A model generated the notes under the pieces. That model ran no database searches. It was not told where the DNA came from and was given only the letters and a program-made list of their open reading frames with translations. Below are positions 1-5,933 of a stretch of 16,742 nucleotides of DNA, piece after piece; the stretch's first letter is position 1, and every line of letters starts with the position of its first letter. Made by a program: the position numbers and the translations under genes. Location of the stretch: positions 1 through 16,742 of the forward strand of contig JAILOS010000022.1 of NCBI GenBank assembly GCA_024690695.1. The letters run 5' to 3'. Source of the DNA: Oscillospiraceae bacterium (GTDB lineage Bacteria > Bacillota_A > Clostridia > Oscillospirales > Oscillospiraceae).

Positions 1-1158
1 GCGCTCACGCCGCAGCCGACGCCCGAGCCGACCCCGGAGCCGACGCCCGAGCCCACGCCGCAGCCGCCCGCCCGGCAGCTGGATATCCGCCTGAGCGACC
101 GCGACCGCGAGGCGAACCTGCTTGACGAATACCACCGCAGCTACAGCACGTTCCGGCCGAGGGCCGAGCTGCGCGTGTACGCCGACGAGCCGATCGGGAA
201 CCTCTATCTGGTCTGGAACACCCACACCGTGCCCTATGAGATCCTTGCCGGCGGCGAGCGCGTCGCCTGCGGGCAGAACGGCTGGCTGCACGAATACGTC
301 GAGCTGCCCGTCCCCGCGACGGAGCTCACGATCGTGATGCCGGACCAGGAGATGGATCTCTGCGATATCCTCGCCTTCACCGAGGGCTCGCCCCACGAGA
401 AGGCGCAGGTCTGGGAGCCGCCCTGCGAGCAGGCGGACGTCCTCGTTTTCCCGACCCATTCGGACGACGAGTTTCTCTTCTTCGGCGGCATCATCCCGAT
501 CTACGGCCGCGAGCTGGGCTATCAGGTGCAGGTGGTCTACTTTACGAACCATTACGTCGGCGCGGAGCGCTACCGCTGCCACGAGCTGCTCAACGGTCTC
601 TGGGCCGCCGGCGTGACGCACTATCCGATCCCCGGGCCCTTCCGCGACTGGATCGCCGACAGCCTTGAGGTCGCCCGCGACCGCTACGGCTGGGACAACT
701 CCGTGGCCTATCAGGTCGAGCTGATCCGGCGCTTCAAGCCGCTGGTGATCGTGGAGCACGCGGAGAACGGCGAATACGGCCACGGCGTGCACATGCTCAA
801 CGCCTACGCGATGGAGCAGGCCGTCTACGACGCGGCCGATCCGGCGAAATTCCCGGAAAGTGCGGAGAAATACGGCGTCTGGGACACCCCGAAGCTCTAT
901 CTCCACCTCTACGGCGACGACCCGACGATCCTCAACTACGAGTACCCGCTGGAGAGCTTCGGCGGCATGACGGGCTTCGAAATGGCGAAGCTGTGCTACA
1001 CCTATCAGCTCTCGCAGCAGCACTGGGATTTCCACGTCTACGACTACGGCTCCGACTATGACTGCCACCGCTTCGGGCTTTTCCGCAGTCTGGTCGGCGA
1101 GGACGTGGAGAAAAACGACCTGATGGAGCACATCGACCTTGCCGCCTACGGGCGGTGA
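1..1158 (+). CDS. PIG-L/LmbE-family deacetylase, 5' end cut off by window
   Basis: The reading frame is open from base 1, so the gene starts before the window; 385 residues are visible. The first ~22 residues are a low-complexity linker of Thr-Pro-Glu-Pro repeats, typical of a spacer between a membrane anchor or signal region and an extracellular domain. Next comes a ~125-residue region with no motif I recognise, possibly a beta-sandwich. The PIG-L fold then begins with a hydrophobic strand and THSDDE at visible residues 152-157, a variant of the AHPDDE zinc motif. The second metal motif appears as EYGHGVH (His261 and His264). Family members are zinc-dependent enzymes that remove acetyl groups from N-acetylglucosamine-type substrates. 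I infer a surface or secreted enzyme acting on a glycan; the substrate is unknown. A terminator follows at 1317-1362. Without the N-terminus, localisation remains inference. Confidence 0.85.
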   Translation, partial: ALTPQPTPEPTPEPTPEPTPQPPARQLDIRLSDRDREANLLDEYHRSYSTFRPRAELRVYADEPIGNLYLVWNTHTVPYEILAGGERVACGQNGWLHEYVELPVPATELTIVMPDQEMDLCDILAFTEGSPHEKAQVWEPPCEQADVLVFPTHSDDEFLFFGGIIPIYGRELGYQVQVVYFTNHYVGAERYRCHELLNGLWAAGVTHYPIPGPFRDWIADSLEVARDRYGWDNSVAYQVELIRRFKPLVIVEHAENGEYGHGVHMLNAYAMEQAVYDAADPAKFPESAEKYGVWDTPKLYLHLYGDDPTILNYEYPLESFGGMTGFEMAKLCYTYQLSQQHWDFHVYDYGSDYDCHRFGLFRSLVGEDVEKNDLMEHIDLAAYGR

Positions 1159-1194
1159 ACCGAAGCCCCGTCCGCGCGGAAACCCCGCGGCGAT

Positions 1195-1222
1195 CCCGTA
1201 GGGGCGACCCTTGCGGTCGCCC
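1195..1222 (-). repeat. Hairpin repeat type A, inverted copy
   Basis: This is the reverse complement of the type A unit: GGGCGACC, a GCAAG loop, GGTCGCCC, then the constant flank CCCCTACGGG. The constant flank is read first here (CCCGTAGGGG), so the element points left. It is one of five type A copies in the window. Confidence 0.8.
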
Positions 1223-1262
1223 TTCCCCGCGGGCGGCGGGGAAGGGGGACCGCGTCAGCGGT
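1221..1262. repeat. Double-hairpin repeat (CCTTCCCCGC unit)
   Basis: Two adjacent stem-loops. CCTTCCCCGC (1221-1230) pairs with GCGGGGAAGG (1236-1245). ACCGC (1249-1253) pairs with GCGGT (1258-1262) around GTCA. The first hairpin recurs at 5353-5378. It overlaps the end of the neighbouring type A copy by two bases. There is no T-run here, so terminator function is not supported at this copy. Confidence 0.65.
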
Positions 1263-1316
1263 GGATGAGGCCTCCCGCGCGCCGCGGCTGCCCGAAAAAC
1301 CGAACAGATAAAGCAG

Positions 1317-1362
1317 CAGTGAGACGAAATCGGAAAACCGAATTCGTCTCACTGTTTTGTTT
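1317..1362 (+). terminator. Intrinsic terminator after the PIG-L gene
   Basis: A 17-bp stem with a single mismatch (1317-1333 with 1338-1354, outer part CAGTGAGACGAA) closes an AAAA loop and is followed directly by TTTTGTTT. It is oriented to stop plus-strand transcription coming from the deacetylase gene, 159 bases upstream. Confidence 0.88.
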
Positions 1363-1376
1363 GCCCAAAACGGCCC

Positions 1377-1402
1377 GTCATTCTGAGCGTCAGCGAAGAA
1401 TC
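1377..1402 (+). repeat. GTCAT...CAGCGAAGAATC intergenic repeat, copy 1
   Basis: A 26-base unit beginning GTCAT and ending CAGCGAAGAATC. It has the same length and the same ends as 7029-7054; only the central ~9 bases differ. It lies between the terminator and the main repeat block. Confidence 0.6.
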
Positions 1403-1482
1403 CGCAGCGAAAAAACGGGACGTCGGGGACGCCGTCCCCTACGGGCAAGACGAGAGGCTCGCGCGGGCGGGCGGCTGATAGC

Positions 1483-1548
1483 CGCCCCTACGGGGTGAGG
1501 ACGAGGATTTTGCGCTGGCGGGACGTCGGGGACGCCGTCTCCTACGGG
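1483..1548 (+). repeat. 66-bp direct repeat, copy 1
   Basis: This matches 1592-1657 at an offset of 109 bases with one mismatch (T at 1540 against C at 1649). It spans the end of one hairpin unit, a linker (GAGGATTTTGCGCTGGCG) and a whole type C unit. Confidence 0.85.
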
Positions 1549-1591
1549 GTGGACGCGACATTTCCGCGAGATCGCGGGCGACCGCAAGGGT

Positions 1592-1657
1592 CGCCCCTAC
1601 GGGGTGAGGACGAGGATTTTGCGCTGGCGGGACGTCGGGGACGCCGTCCCCTACGGG
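1592..1657 (+). repeat. 66-bp direct repeat, copy 2
   Basis: Second copy of the repeat at 1483-1548. Here it follows a type A unit, whereas copy 1 follows a type B unit. The same linker and type C element were therefore joined to different left neighbours. Confidence 0.85.
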
Positions 1658-1830
1658 CAAGACGCGAGGTTCGCGCGGGCGGGCGGCTGACAGCCGCCCC
1701 TGCGGGGTGGCGGCGGCGTTTCCGCGAGATCGCGGGCGACCGCAAGGGTCGCCCCTACGGGGTGGGTCGAGGGGTTTGCGGGCGGGCGGCTGACAGCCGC
1801 CCCTGCGGGGTGGCGGCGGGGCCTGTATCC

Positions 1831-3201
1831 CTAACAGCCGACCAGCCGCTCGCCGATGCGGTACACGTCGCCCGCGCCGACGGTGAGCACGATGTCGCCG
1901 GGCTCGGCCAGCGCGCGCAGCGCCAGCTCCAGCTCGTCGAAGCTCGGATAAAAGGCCGCGCCGGGGATCTTCTCGGCCAGAGCGGCCGAGGAGATGCCGA
2001 TCGTGTTCTGCTCGCGGGCCGCGAAGATCTCCGCGAGGATCAGCCGGTCGGGCCGCCGGAGCTGCTCCACGAAATCGTCGAAGAGCGCGGCGGTACGGCT
2101 GTAGGTATGGGGCTGGAAGACGAGGATGCTGCGCTTGTAGCCCAGGCGCTCCACGGTGTCCAGCAGGGCCTTCAGCTCGCCCGGATGGTGGGCGTAGTCG
2201 TCGTAGACGTCGGCCCCGTTGTACTTGCCCTTGAATTCGAAGCGGCGGCCCGCCCCGTTGAAGCCGGCCAGACCGTATTTCACCGCGTTCGGGCGCACGC
2301 CGAGACAGATGCAGGCGGCGGCCGCGGCCAGCGCGTTCTTCACGTTGTGCACGCCCGGCACGTGCAGCGTCACGTCGGTGAACTTCCGGCCCTTGTAGAC
2401 CAGGTCGAAGCGCGAATTCGCGCCGATGAACTCGACGTTGCGGGCGGTGACGTCGGCCTTCTTCTCCAGGCCGAAGGTGATCATCCGCCGCCCGGCCTTC
2501 GAGACGGTGCGCATCGTGTTCTCGTCGTCGGCGTTGGCGACGACGAAGCCGTCCTCGGGCACGCGCTGCGCGAAGGCGAGGAAGGAATTCTCCACATCCT
2601 CGAGGTCGCGGAAGAAATCCAGATGGTCGGCCTCGATGTTCAGCACGACGGCCACGGTGGGCCGCAGGGAGAGGAAGGAGTTATAGTATTCGCAGGCCTC
2701 CATCACGATCGTGTTGCCGTGGCCGACGCGGTGTCCGGCGTTGAGCAGCGGCAGCGTGCCGCCGATCATCACGGTCGGGTCGCGGTCGGCCGCCATCAGG
2801 ATGTGCGTGCACATCGAGGTCGTGGTGGTTTTGCCGTGGGTGCCGGCGATGCACAGGGCGTTGGCGTAATCGCGGGAGATCGCGCCCCAGGCCTGCGTGC
2901 GCTCGAAGACCGGGATGCCGCGTGCGCGGGCGGCGGCGATCTCGGGATTTTCGTCGTGGACGGCGGCGGTGCGCACGACGAATTCCACGTCGGGCTCCAG
3001 GTTGGCCGCGTCGTGCCTGAGATAGATCGGGATGCCCAGCTCGCGCAGCTGGCGCACGTTGCGGCTTTCGTTCACGTCCGAGCCGGTGATCACGAGGCCC
3101 ATGCCGTGCAGCACCTCGGCCAGCGAGGACATCGAAACGCCGCCGATGCCCACCAGATGGCCCTTGCGGCCGGGAGAAAGATAATTGTCAAAATCCATCA
3201 T
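1831..3201 (-). CDS. murC: UDP-N-acetylmuramate--L-alanine ligase (MurC)
   Basis: MurC adds L-alanine to UDP-N-acetylmuramic acid using ATP, the first amino-acid step of cytoplasmic peptidoglycan precursor synthesis. The 456-residue protein has the usual length and order of Mur ligase parts: the N-terminal nucleotide-sugar site GIGGVSMSSLAEVL (18-31), the ATP loop GTHGKTTTT (120-128), the central EADHLDFF (190-197), DYAHHPGE (335-342), FQPHTYSRT (362-370) and VGAGD near the end. I place the start at 3201 because GGAG lies 9 bases upstream (3211-3214, read on the minus strand). A second in-frame ATG follows immediately at 3198. The frame stays open to 3351, but that extension passes the predicted promoter and has no MurC-like sequence. 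It is transcribed alone, divergently from cca. No T-tailed terminator is visible after its stop; the hairpin block 1417-1810 begins just beyond. Confidence 0.96.
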   Translation of the reverse strand: MMDFDNYLSPGRKGHLVGIGGVSMSSLAEVLHGMGLVITGSDVNESRNVRQLRELGIPIYLRHDAANLEPDVEFVVRTAAVHDENPEIAAARARGIPVFERTQAWGAISRDYANALCIAGTHGKTTTTSMCTHILMAADRDPTVMIGGTLPLLNAGHRVGHGNTIVMEACEYYNSFLSLRPTVAVVLNIEADHLDFFRDLEDVENSFLAFAQRVPEDGFVVANADDENTMRTVSKAGRRMITFGLEKKADVTARNVEFIGANSRFDLVYKGRKFTDVTLHVPGVHNVKNALAAAAACICLGVRPNAVKYGLAGFNGAGRRFEFKGKYNGADVYDDYAHHPGELKALLDTVERLGYKRSILVFQPHTYSRTAALFDDFVEQLRRPDRLILAEIFAAREQNTIGISSAALAEKIPGAAFYPSFDELELALRALAEPGDIVLTVGAGDVYRIGERLVGC

Positions 3202-3239
3202 GTCAGCAGACTCCGATATGTAGAAATCGCCGTTTCCCC

Positions 3240-3268
3240 TTGAACCGGCGGCGTGAAAATGGTACAAT
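3240..3268 (+). promoter_or_regulatory. Promoter for cca (extended -10)
   Basis: TTGAAC (3240-3245), a 17-base spacer and TACAAT (3263-3268), with TG one base before the -10 box (extended -10). Transcription is predicted to begin near 3275, giving cca a leader of about 127 bases. The leader starts with a GCGGCAG/CTGCCGC hairpin (3283-3299). Confidence 0.75.
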
Positions 3269-3282
3269 GGACGAGAGGCCGT

Positions 3283-3299
3283 GCGGCAGGGGCTGCCGC
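3283..3299. other. Palindromic hairpin in the shared murC/cca leader
   Basis: GCGGCAG (3283-3289) and CTGCCGC (3293-3299) are separated by GGG. The hairpin lies inside the interval predicted to be transcribed from both strands, so either leader RNA can form it. Confidence 0.55.
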
Positions 3300-3322
3300 C
3301 TTTCCGCACGCTTCCTCTGTGC

Positions 3323-3351
3323 ATTATATGCTTCTTTTTGCTCGAATGCAA
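3323..3351 (-). promoter_or_regulatory. Promoter for murC
   Basis: Read on the minus strand: TTGCAT (3351-3346), a 17-base spacer and a perfect TATAAT (3328-3323). Predicted start near 3316, leader about 115 bases. It sits to the right of the cca promoter, so the two promoters point towards each other. Confidence 0.8.
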
Positions 3352-3369
3352 TCATTATTCTTTTCTTTC

Positions 3370-3388
3370 GGCCTGCCTGCCGCAGGCC
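3370..3388 (+). other. Hairpin just upstream of the cca ribosome binding site
   Basis: GGCCTGC (3370-3376) and GCAGGCC (3382-3388) close a CTGCC loop. The stem ends two bases before GGAG (3391-3394). It could influence ribosome access, but nothing else supports regulation. Confidence 0.4.
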
Positions 3389-3401
3389 AGGGAGTCCGGA
3401 T

Positions 3402-4595
3402 ATGGCCACGATCACCCCGCCGAAACCCGTTCGTCAGGTGCTGACCGCGCTGCAGGCGCGGGGACACCTCGCCTATCTCGTGGGCGGCTGCGTGCGCGAC
3501 GTGCTGATGGGCGTGCACCCGCACGACTGGGACGTCTGCACCAGCGCCCTGCCCGAGCAGGTCATGGAGATCTTTCCCCACACGCTGCCGGTCGGCCTCA
3601 GGCACGGCACCGTCACGGTCGTGCTGCAGGCGCGGCACGTCGAGGTGACGACCTTCCGCGCCGAGGGCGGCTACGCCGATCACCGGCATCCCGACGCGGT
3701 CAGCTTCGTCGGCGATCTGAACACCGACCTCAGCCGCCGCGATTTCACCGTCAACGCGATCGCCCTGCCGCTGGACGGCTTCGTCGTCGATCCCTTCGGC
3801 GGCGTGCAGGATATCCGGGACGGGATCATCCGCTGCGTGGGCGAGCCGGAGCGCCGCTTCGAGGAGGACGCGCTGCGCATGTTCCGCGCGCTGCGATTTT
3901 CCGCGCGCCTGGGCTTCACGATCGAGGAGAACACGATGGCCGCCATCCGGCTCAAGGCGCCGCTCGCCGCCTCGCTCTCGCCCGAGCGCGTGCGCGACGA
4001 GACCGAGAAGCTGCTGCTGACGACCCGGCCCGAGCGGATGGACGCCGTGATCGAGACCGGCCTGCTCGACGCCTATCTGCTGCGGCGCCTGCCCGACTAC
4101 GCCACGCTCTTCCGGCTCAACGCCGTGCCGCGCAAGGCGCTGCTGCGCTGGGCGCTGCTGTGCGAGCTGCTGGAGGAGCAGGGCTGCATCCGCGCCGCCG
4201 AGGATTTTCTGACGCGCCTCCGGCTGGACAGCCGCACGGTCCGCTGCTGCAGCGACTGCGCGGCGATCCTCCGGGAGCCGACGCCCGCGCGCAGCGTGGA
4301 CTGGAAGCGGCAGCTCAGCCGCTTCGGCGTCGAGACCGTGACCTGCGCGGCCCGCTGCCGCGACGCGATGCACGGCGGCAGCAGCTACAAGGCGCTGCGG
4401 GCGGTGCTCAACAGCGGCGAGTGCTTTTCGATGAAGCACCTGGCCGTGACGGGCGACGACCTGCTGGAGCTCGGTCTGCGCGGGCGCGCGCTGGGCGATA
4501 TGCTGCAATTCTTGCTGGATTATGTGATGGAATGGCCCGAAAACAACCGCCGCGAGCTGCTGCTGAGCCTCGCGCGGGGCGTGGAGGAAAACTGA
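3402..4595 (+). CDS. cca: CCA tRNA nucleotidyltransferase
   Basis: This enzyme adds or repairs the 3' CCA of tRNAs without a nucleic acid template and belongs to the class II nucleotidyltransferase/poly(A) polymerase superfamily. The 397-residue product shows the catalytic head: YLVGGCVRD (25-33), the metal-binding DWD (42-44), RRDFTVNAIA (112-121) and EDALRMFRALRF (155-166). SPERVRDETEKLL follows (193-205). The C-terminal half is helical and less conserved, as expected. I chose the ATG at 3402 because GGAG lies 7 bases upstream and the VGGxxRD core follows at normal distance. The frame extends left to 3240, but that would begin inside the promoter. Its stop codon overlaps the start codon of the next gene by one base, so the two are translationally coupled. 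Family members can be CCA-adding or A-adding only; a full CCA enzyme is the simpler reading. Confidence 0.93.
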   Translation: MATITPPKPVRQVLTALQARGHLAYLVGGCVRDVLMGVHPHDWDVCTSALPEQVMEIFPHTLPVGLRHGTVTVVLQARHVEVTTFRAEGGYADHRHPDAVSFVGDLNTDLSRRDFTVNAIALPLDGFVVDPFGGVQDIRDGIIRCVGEPERRFEEDALRMFRALRFSARLGFTIEENTMAAIRLKAPLAASLSPERVRDETEKLLLTTRPERMDAVIETGLLDAYLLRRLPDYATLFRLNAVPRKALLRWALLCELLEEQGCIRAAEDFLTRLRLDSRTVRCCSDCAAILREPTPARSVDWKRQLSRFGVETVTCAARCRDAMHGGSSYKALRAVLNSGECFSMKHLAVTGDDLLELGLRGRALGDMLQFLLDYVMEWPENNRRELLLSLARGVEEN

Positions 4596-5170
4596 TGGAA
4601 GACAGCTGGAAGCGCCTGAAGGCGGACTGCGAAGGCTGCGAGGCCTGCCGCCTGTGCGAAACGCGGCACAGCGTGGTCGTCGGCGTCGGCGCGGAAAACG
4701 CGCGCGTGCTGCTGGTCGGCGAGGGCCCGGGCGAGCAGGAGGATCTGCAGGGCGAGCCCTTCGTCGGCCCGGCCGGCAAGCTCCTGGACGTGATGCTGGA
4801 GCTGATCGGGCTCGACCGGAGCCGCATCTATATCGCCAACTGCGTCAAATGCCGCCCGCCGCACAACCGCGACCCGGAAAAGGACGAGCTGCAGGCCTGC
4901 GCCGGCTTTCTGCGCCGCCAGATCGCCCTGCTCGACCCGAAGCTCGTCGTCTGCCTCGGGCGCATCGCCGCGCAGAGCCTGATCCGGGAGGGTTTGTCCG
5001 TCACGCGCGAGCACGGCGTCTGGCAGGAGATCGACGGGCGGCTGTTCATGGCCACCTATCACCCCTCGGCCCTGCTGCGCGACCTCTCGAAGCGGCCGGA
5101 GGCCTTTGAGGATTTTGTCTCTCTGCGGCAGCGCATCCGCGAAAAATGCCCGGAAACCTATAAGGCGTGA
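4595..5170 (+). CDS. Uracil-DNA glycosylase, family 4 (iron-sulphur)
   Basis: Family 4 enzymes excise uracil from DNA and begin base excision repair after cytosine deamination or dUMP incorporation. The 191-residue product has the family pattern. Four cysteines suited to a [4Fe-4S] cluster are at 15, 18, 86 and 102. The uracil-pocket motif GEGPGEQED is at 42-50, FVGPAGKLLD at 56-65, NCVKCRPPHNRDP at 82-94, and the HPSALLR loop at 156-162 enters the DNA minor groove. Two extra cysteines (12 and 21) flank the first pair. The start overlaps the cca stop (TGATG) and has GGAGG 7 bases upstream, inside the end of cca, so it is the second gene of a two-gene unit. No clear terminator follows. Confidence 0.94.
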   Translation: MEDSWKRLKADCEGCEACRLCETRHSVVVGVGAENARVLLVGEGPGEQEDLQGEPFVGPAGKLLDVMLELIGLDRSRIYIANCVKCRPPHNRDPEKDELQACAGFLRRQIALLDPKLVVCLGRIAAQSLIREGLSVTREHGVWQEIDGRLFMATYHPSALLRDLSKRPEAFEDFVSLRQRIREKCPETYKA

Positions 5171-5209
5171 GGAGACGCTCCTGCATTCCGCGCAGAAACC
5201 TCGCCCATC

Positions 5210-5238
5210 CCCGTAGGGGACGGCGTCCTCGACGTCCC
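5210..5238 (-). repeat. Hairpin repeat type C, inverted copy
   Basis: Reads CCCGTAGGGG then a GACGGCGTC-type core, the reverse of the type C units at 1417-1657, with one core base changed (TCCTCGACGTC). It begins 39 bases after the glycosylase stop. The gap 5171-5531 contains this and the other repeat units listed. I see no gene in it. Confidence 0.75.
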
Positions 5239-5259
5239 GCCCGCTCAAACGCCGCCCAT

Positions 5260-5288
5260 CCCCGTAGGGGCGGATATCATCCGCCCGC
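5260..5288 (-). repeat. Hairpin repeat type E
   Basis: CCCGTAGGGG is the constant flank, followed by the hairpin GGCGGAT-ATC-ATCCGCC. The flank is the same as in types A-C but the stem is different. It is oriented like its neighbour at 5210-5238. Confidence 0.7.
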
Positions 5289-5346
5289 GTGTATAACCCC
5301 TCGTCTCCTCTGCCTGCAGGCGGCGATCTTTCCCCGGCTCTGCGAT

Positions 5347-5378
5347 AAAAAAGCCTTCCCCGCCGCAGCGGGGAAGGC
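5347..5378 (-). terminator. Terminator-like hairpin facing left
   Basis: GCCTTCCCCGC (5353-5363) and GCGGGGAAGGC (5368-5378) form an 11-bp stem with a 4-base loop. On the minus strand it is followed by six T (5352-5347). In form it is an intrinsic terminator for leftward transcription, but no minus-strand gene lies to its right in this window. It is a variant of the repeat at 1221-1245, so it may simply be a repeat copy. Confidence 0.55.
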
Positions 5379-5381
5379 AGC

Positions 5382-5408
5382 GGGCGACCGCAAGGGTAGC
5401 CCCTGCGG
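5382..5408 (+). repeat. Hairpin repeat type A, diverged copy
   Basis: GGGCGACCGCAAGGG then TAGCCC, ending CCCCTGCGG. One stem base differs from the other type A copies (A for C), which breaks one pair. It lies directly against the hairpin at 5353-5378. From here to 5531 I see only A/T-richer sequence and the cdd ribosome binding site. Confidence 0.7.
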
Positions 5409-5531
5409 AGTTTACGAACGCCTCTTTCCTCATTCCTCACTAACCACTAAGCGCCAGCCGCTCTCCCTCCTCCGCCATCCCGAAGCTGAAATCAAAAAAA
5501 CCGAAAACTATACACGTTAGGAGAATGCAAC

Positions 5532-5912
5532 ATGACCGACCGTGAATTGATGAGTCTGGCCAAGAAGGCCTCGATGAACGCCTACGTTCCCTATTCCCGC
5601 TTCGCCGTGGGCGCGGCGCTGGAGTGCGACGACGGCACGGTGTTCACCGGCTGCAACGTCGAAAACGCCGCGCTGGGCAGCACGATCTGCGCCGAGCGCA
5701 CCGCCTGCTGCAAGGCCGTCAGCGAGGGGCGCCGCAGCTTCCGCCGCATCGCCATCTACGCCGACAGCCAGAACTGGTGCACCCCCTGCGGCGCCTGCCG
5801 TCAGTTTCTGGCGGAGTTTTCGCCGGAGATGGAGGTGCTCTGCGCCAAGGCCGGCGACCGCTACGTGAGCTACAGGCTCTCCGAGCTGCTGCCGCACACC
5901 TTCGATTACTGA
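5532..5912 (+). CDS. cdd: Cytidine deaminase
   Basis: Converts cytidine and deoxycytidine to uridine and deoxyuridine in pyrimidine salvage. The 126-residue length fits the homotetrameric class. The zinc site is complete: CAE at 53-55 gives one cysteine ligand and the catalytic glutamate (in TICAERTA), and PCGACRQ at 85-91 supplies Cys86 and Cys89. The substrate-site sequence FAVGAALE is at 24-31 and GCNVENAA at 40-47. AGGAG lies 8 bases before the ATG. The threonine aldolase gene begins 21 bases after the stop, so the two are probably cotranscribed. I could not identify a convincing promoter of its own. Confidence 0.96.
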   Translation: MTDRELMSLAKKASMNAYVPYSRFAVGAALECDDGTVFTGCNVENAALGSTICAERTACCKAVSEGRRSFRRIAIYADSQNWCTPCGACRQFLAEFSPEMEVLCAKAGDRYVSYRLSELLPHTFDY

Positions 5913-5933
5913 GCCGGGAGGTCTCACACCGCC

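Larger units (their letters stand above)
1417..1810 (+). repeat. Mosaic block of hairpin repeats, types A, B and C
   Basis: Eight hairpin units lie head to tail, all oriented the same way. Type C (GGGACGTCGGGGACGCCGTC core) is at 1417-1445, 1520-1548 and 1629-1657. Type B (GGGCGGCT / AGCCGCCC) is at 1469-1495, 1681-1707 and 1784-1810. Type A (GGGCGACC / GGTCGCCC) is at 1576-1603 and 1734-1761. Each unit ends in the same flank, CCCCTACGGG or CCCCTGCGGG. Linkers between units are also shared between copies. There is no credible protein-coding gene in 1159-1830; the open frames across it are products of the G+C-rich repeats. Confidence 0.85.

Noticed and set aside
1417..1810. CRISPR-like repeat array
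   Set aside because: Repeats are of three kinds, each a hairpin, spaced irregularly, and the linkers are themselves repeated; there are no unique spacers of constant length and no cas genes.
1495..3243. 582-residue plus-strand frame through the repeat block and opposite murC
   Set aside because: Its first third is translated hairpin repeats and the rest is antisense to murC.
3202..3351. N-terminal extension of MurC to 3351
   Set aside because: It would begin at the -35 box of the predicted murC promoter, adds no family sequence, and a good ribosome binding site marks the start at 3201.
5486..5514. Promoter CTGAAA-17-TATACA for cdd
   Set aside because: A start about seven bases after the -10 box would fall at 5521, inside the AGGAG ribosome binding site (5519-5523), so the RNA would lack it.
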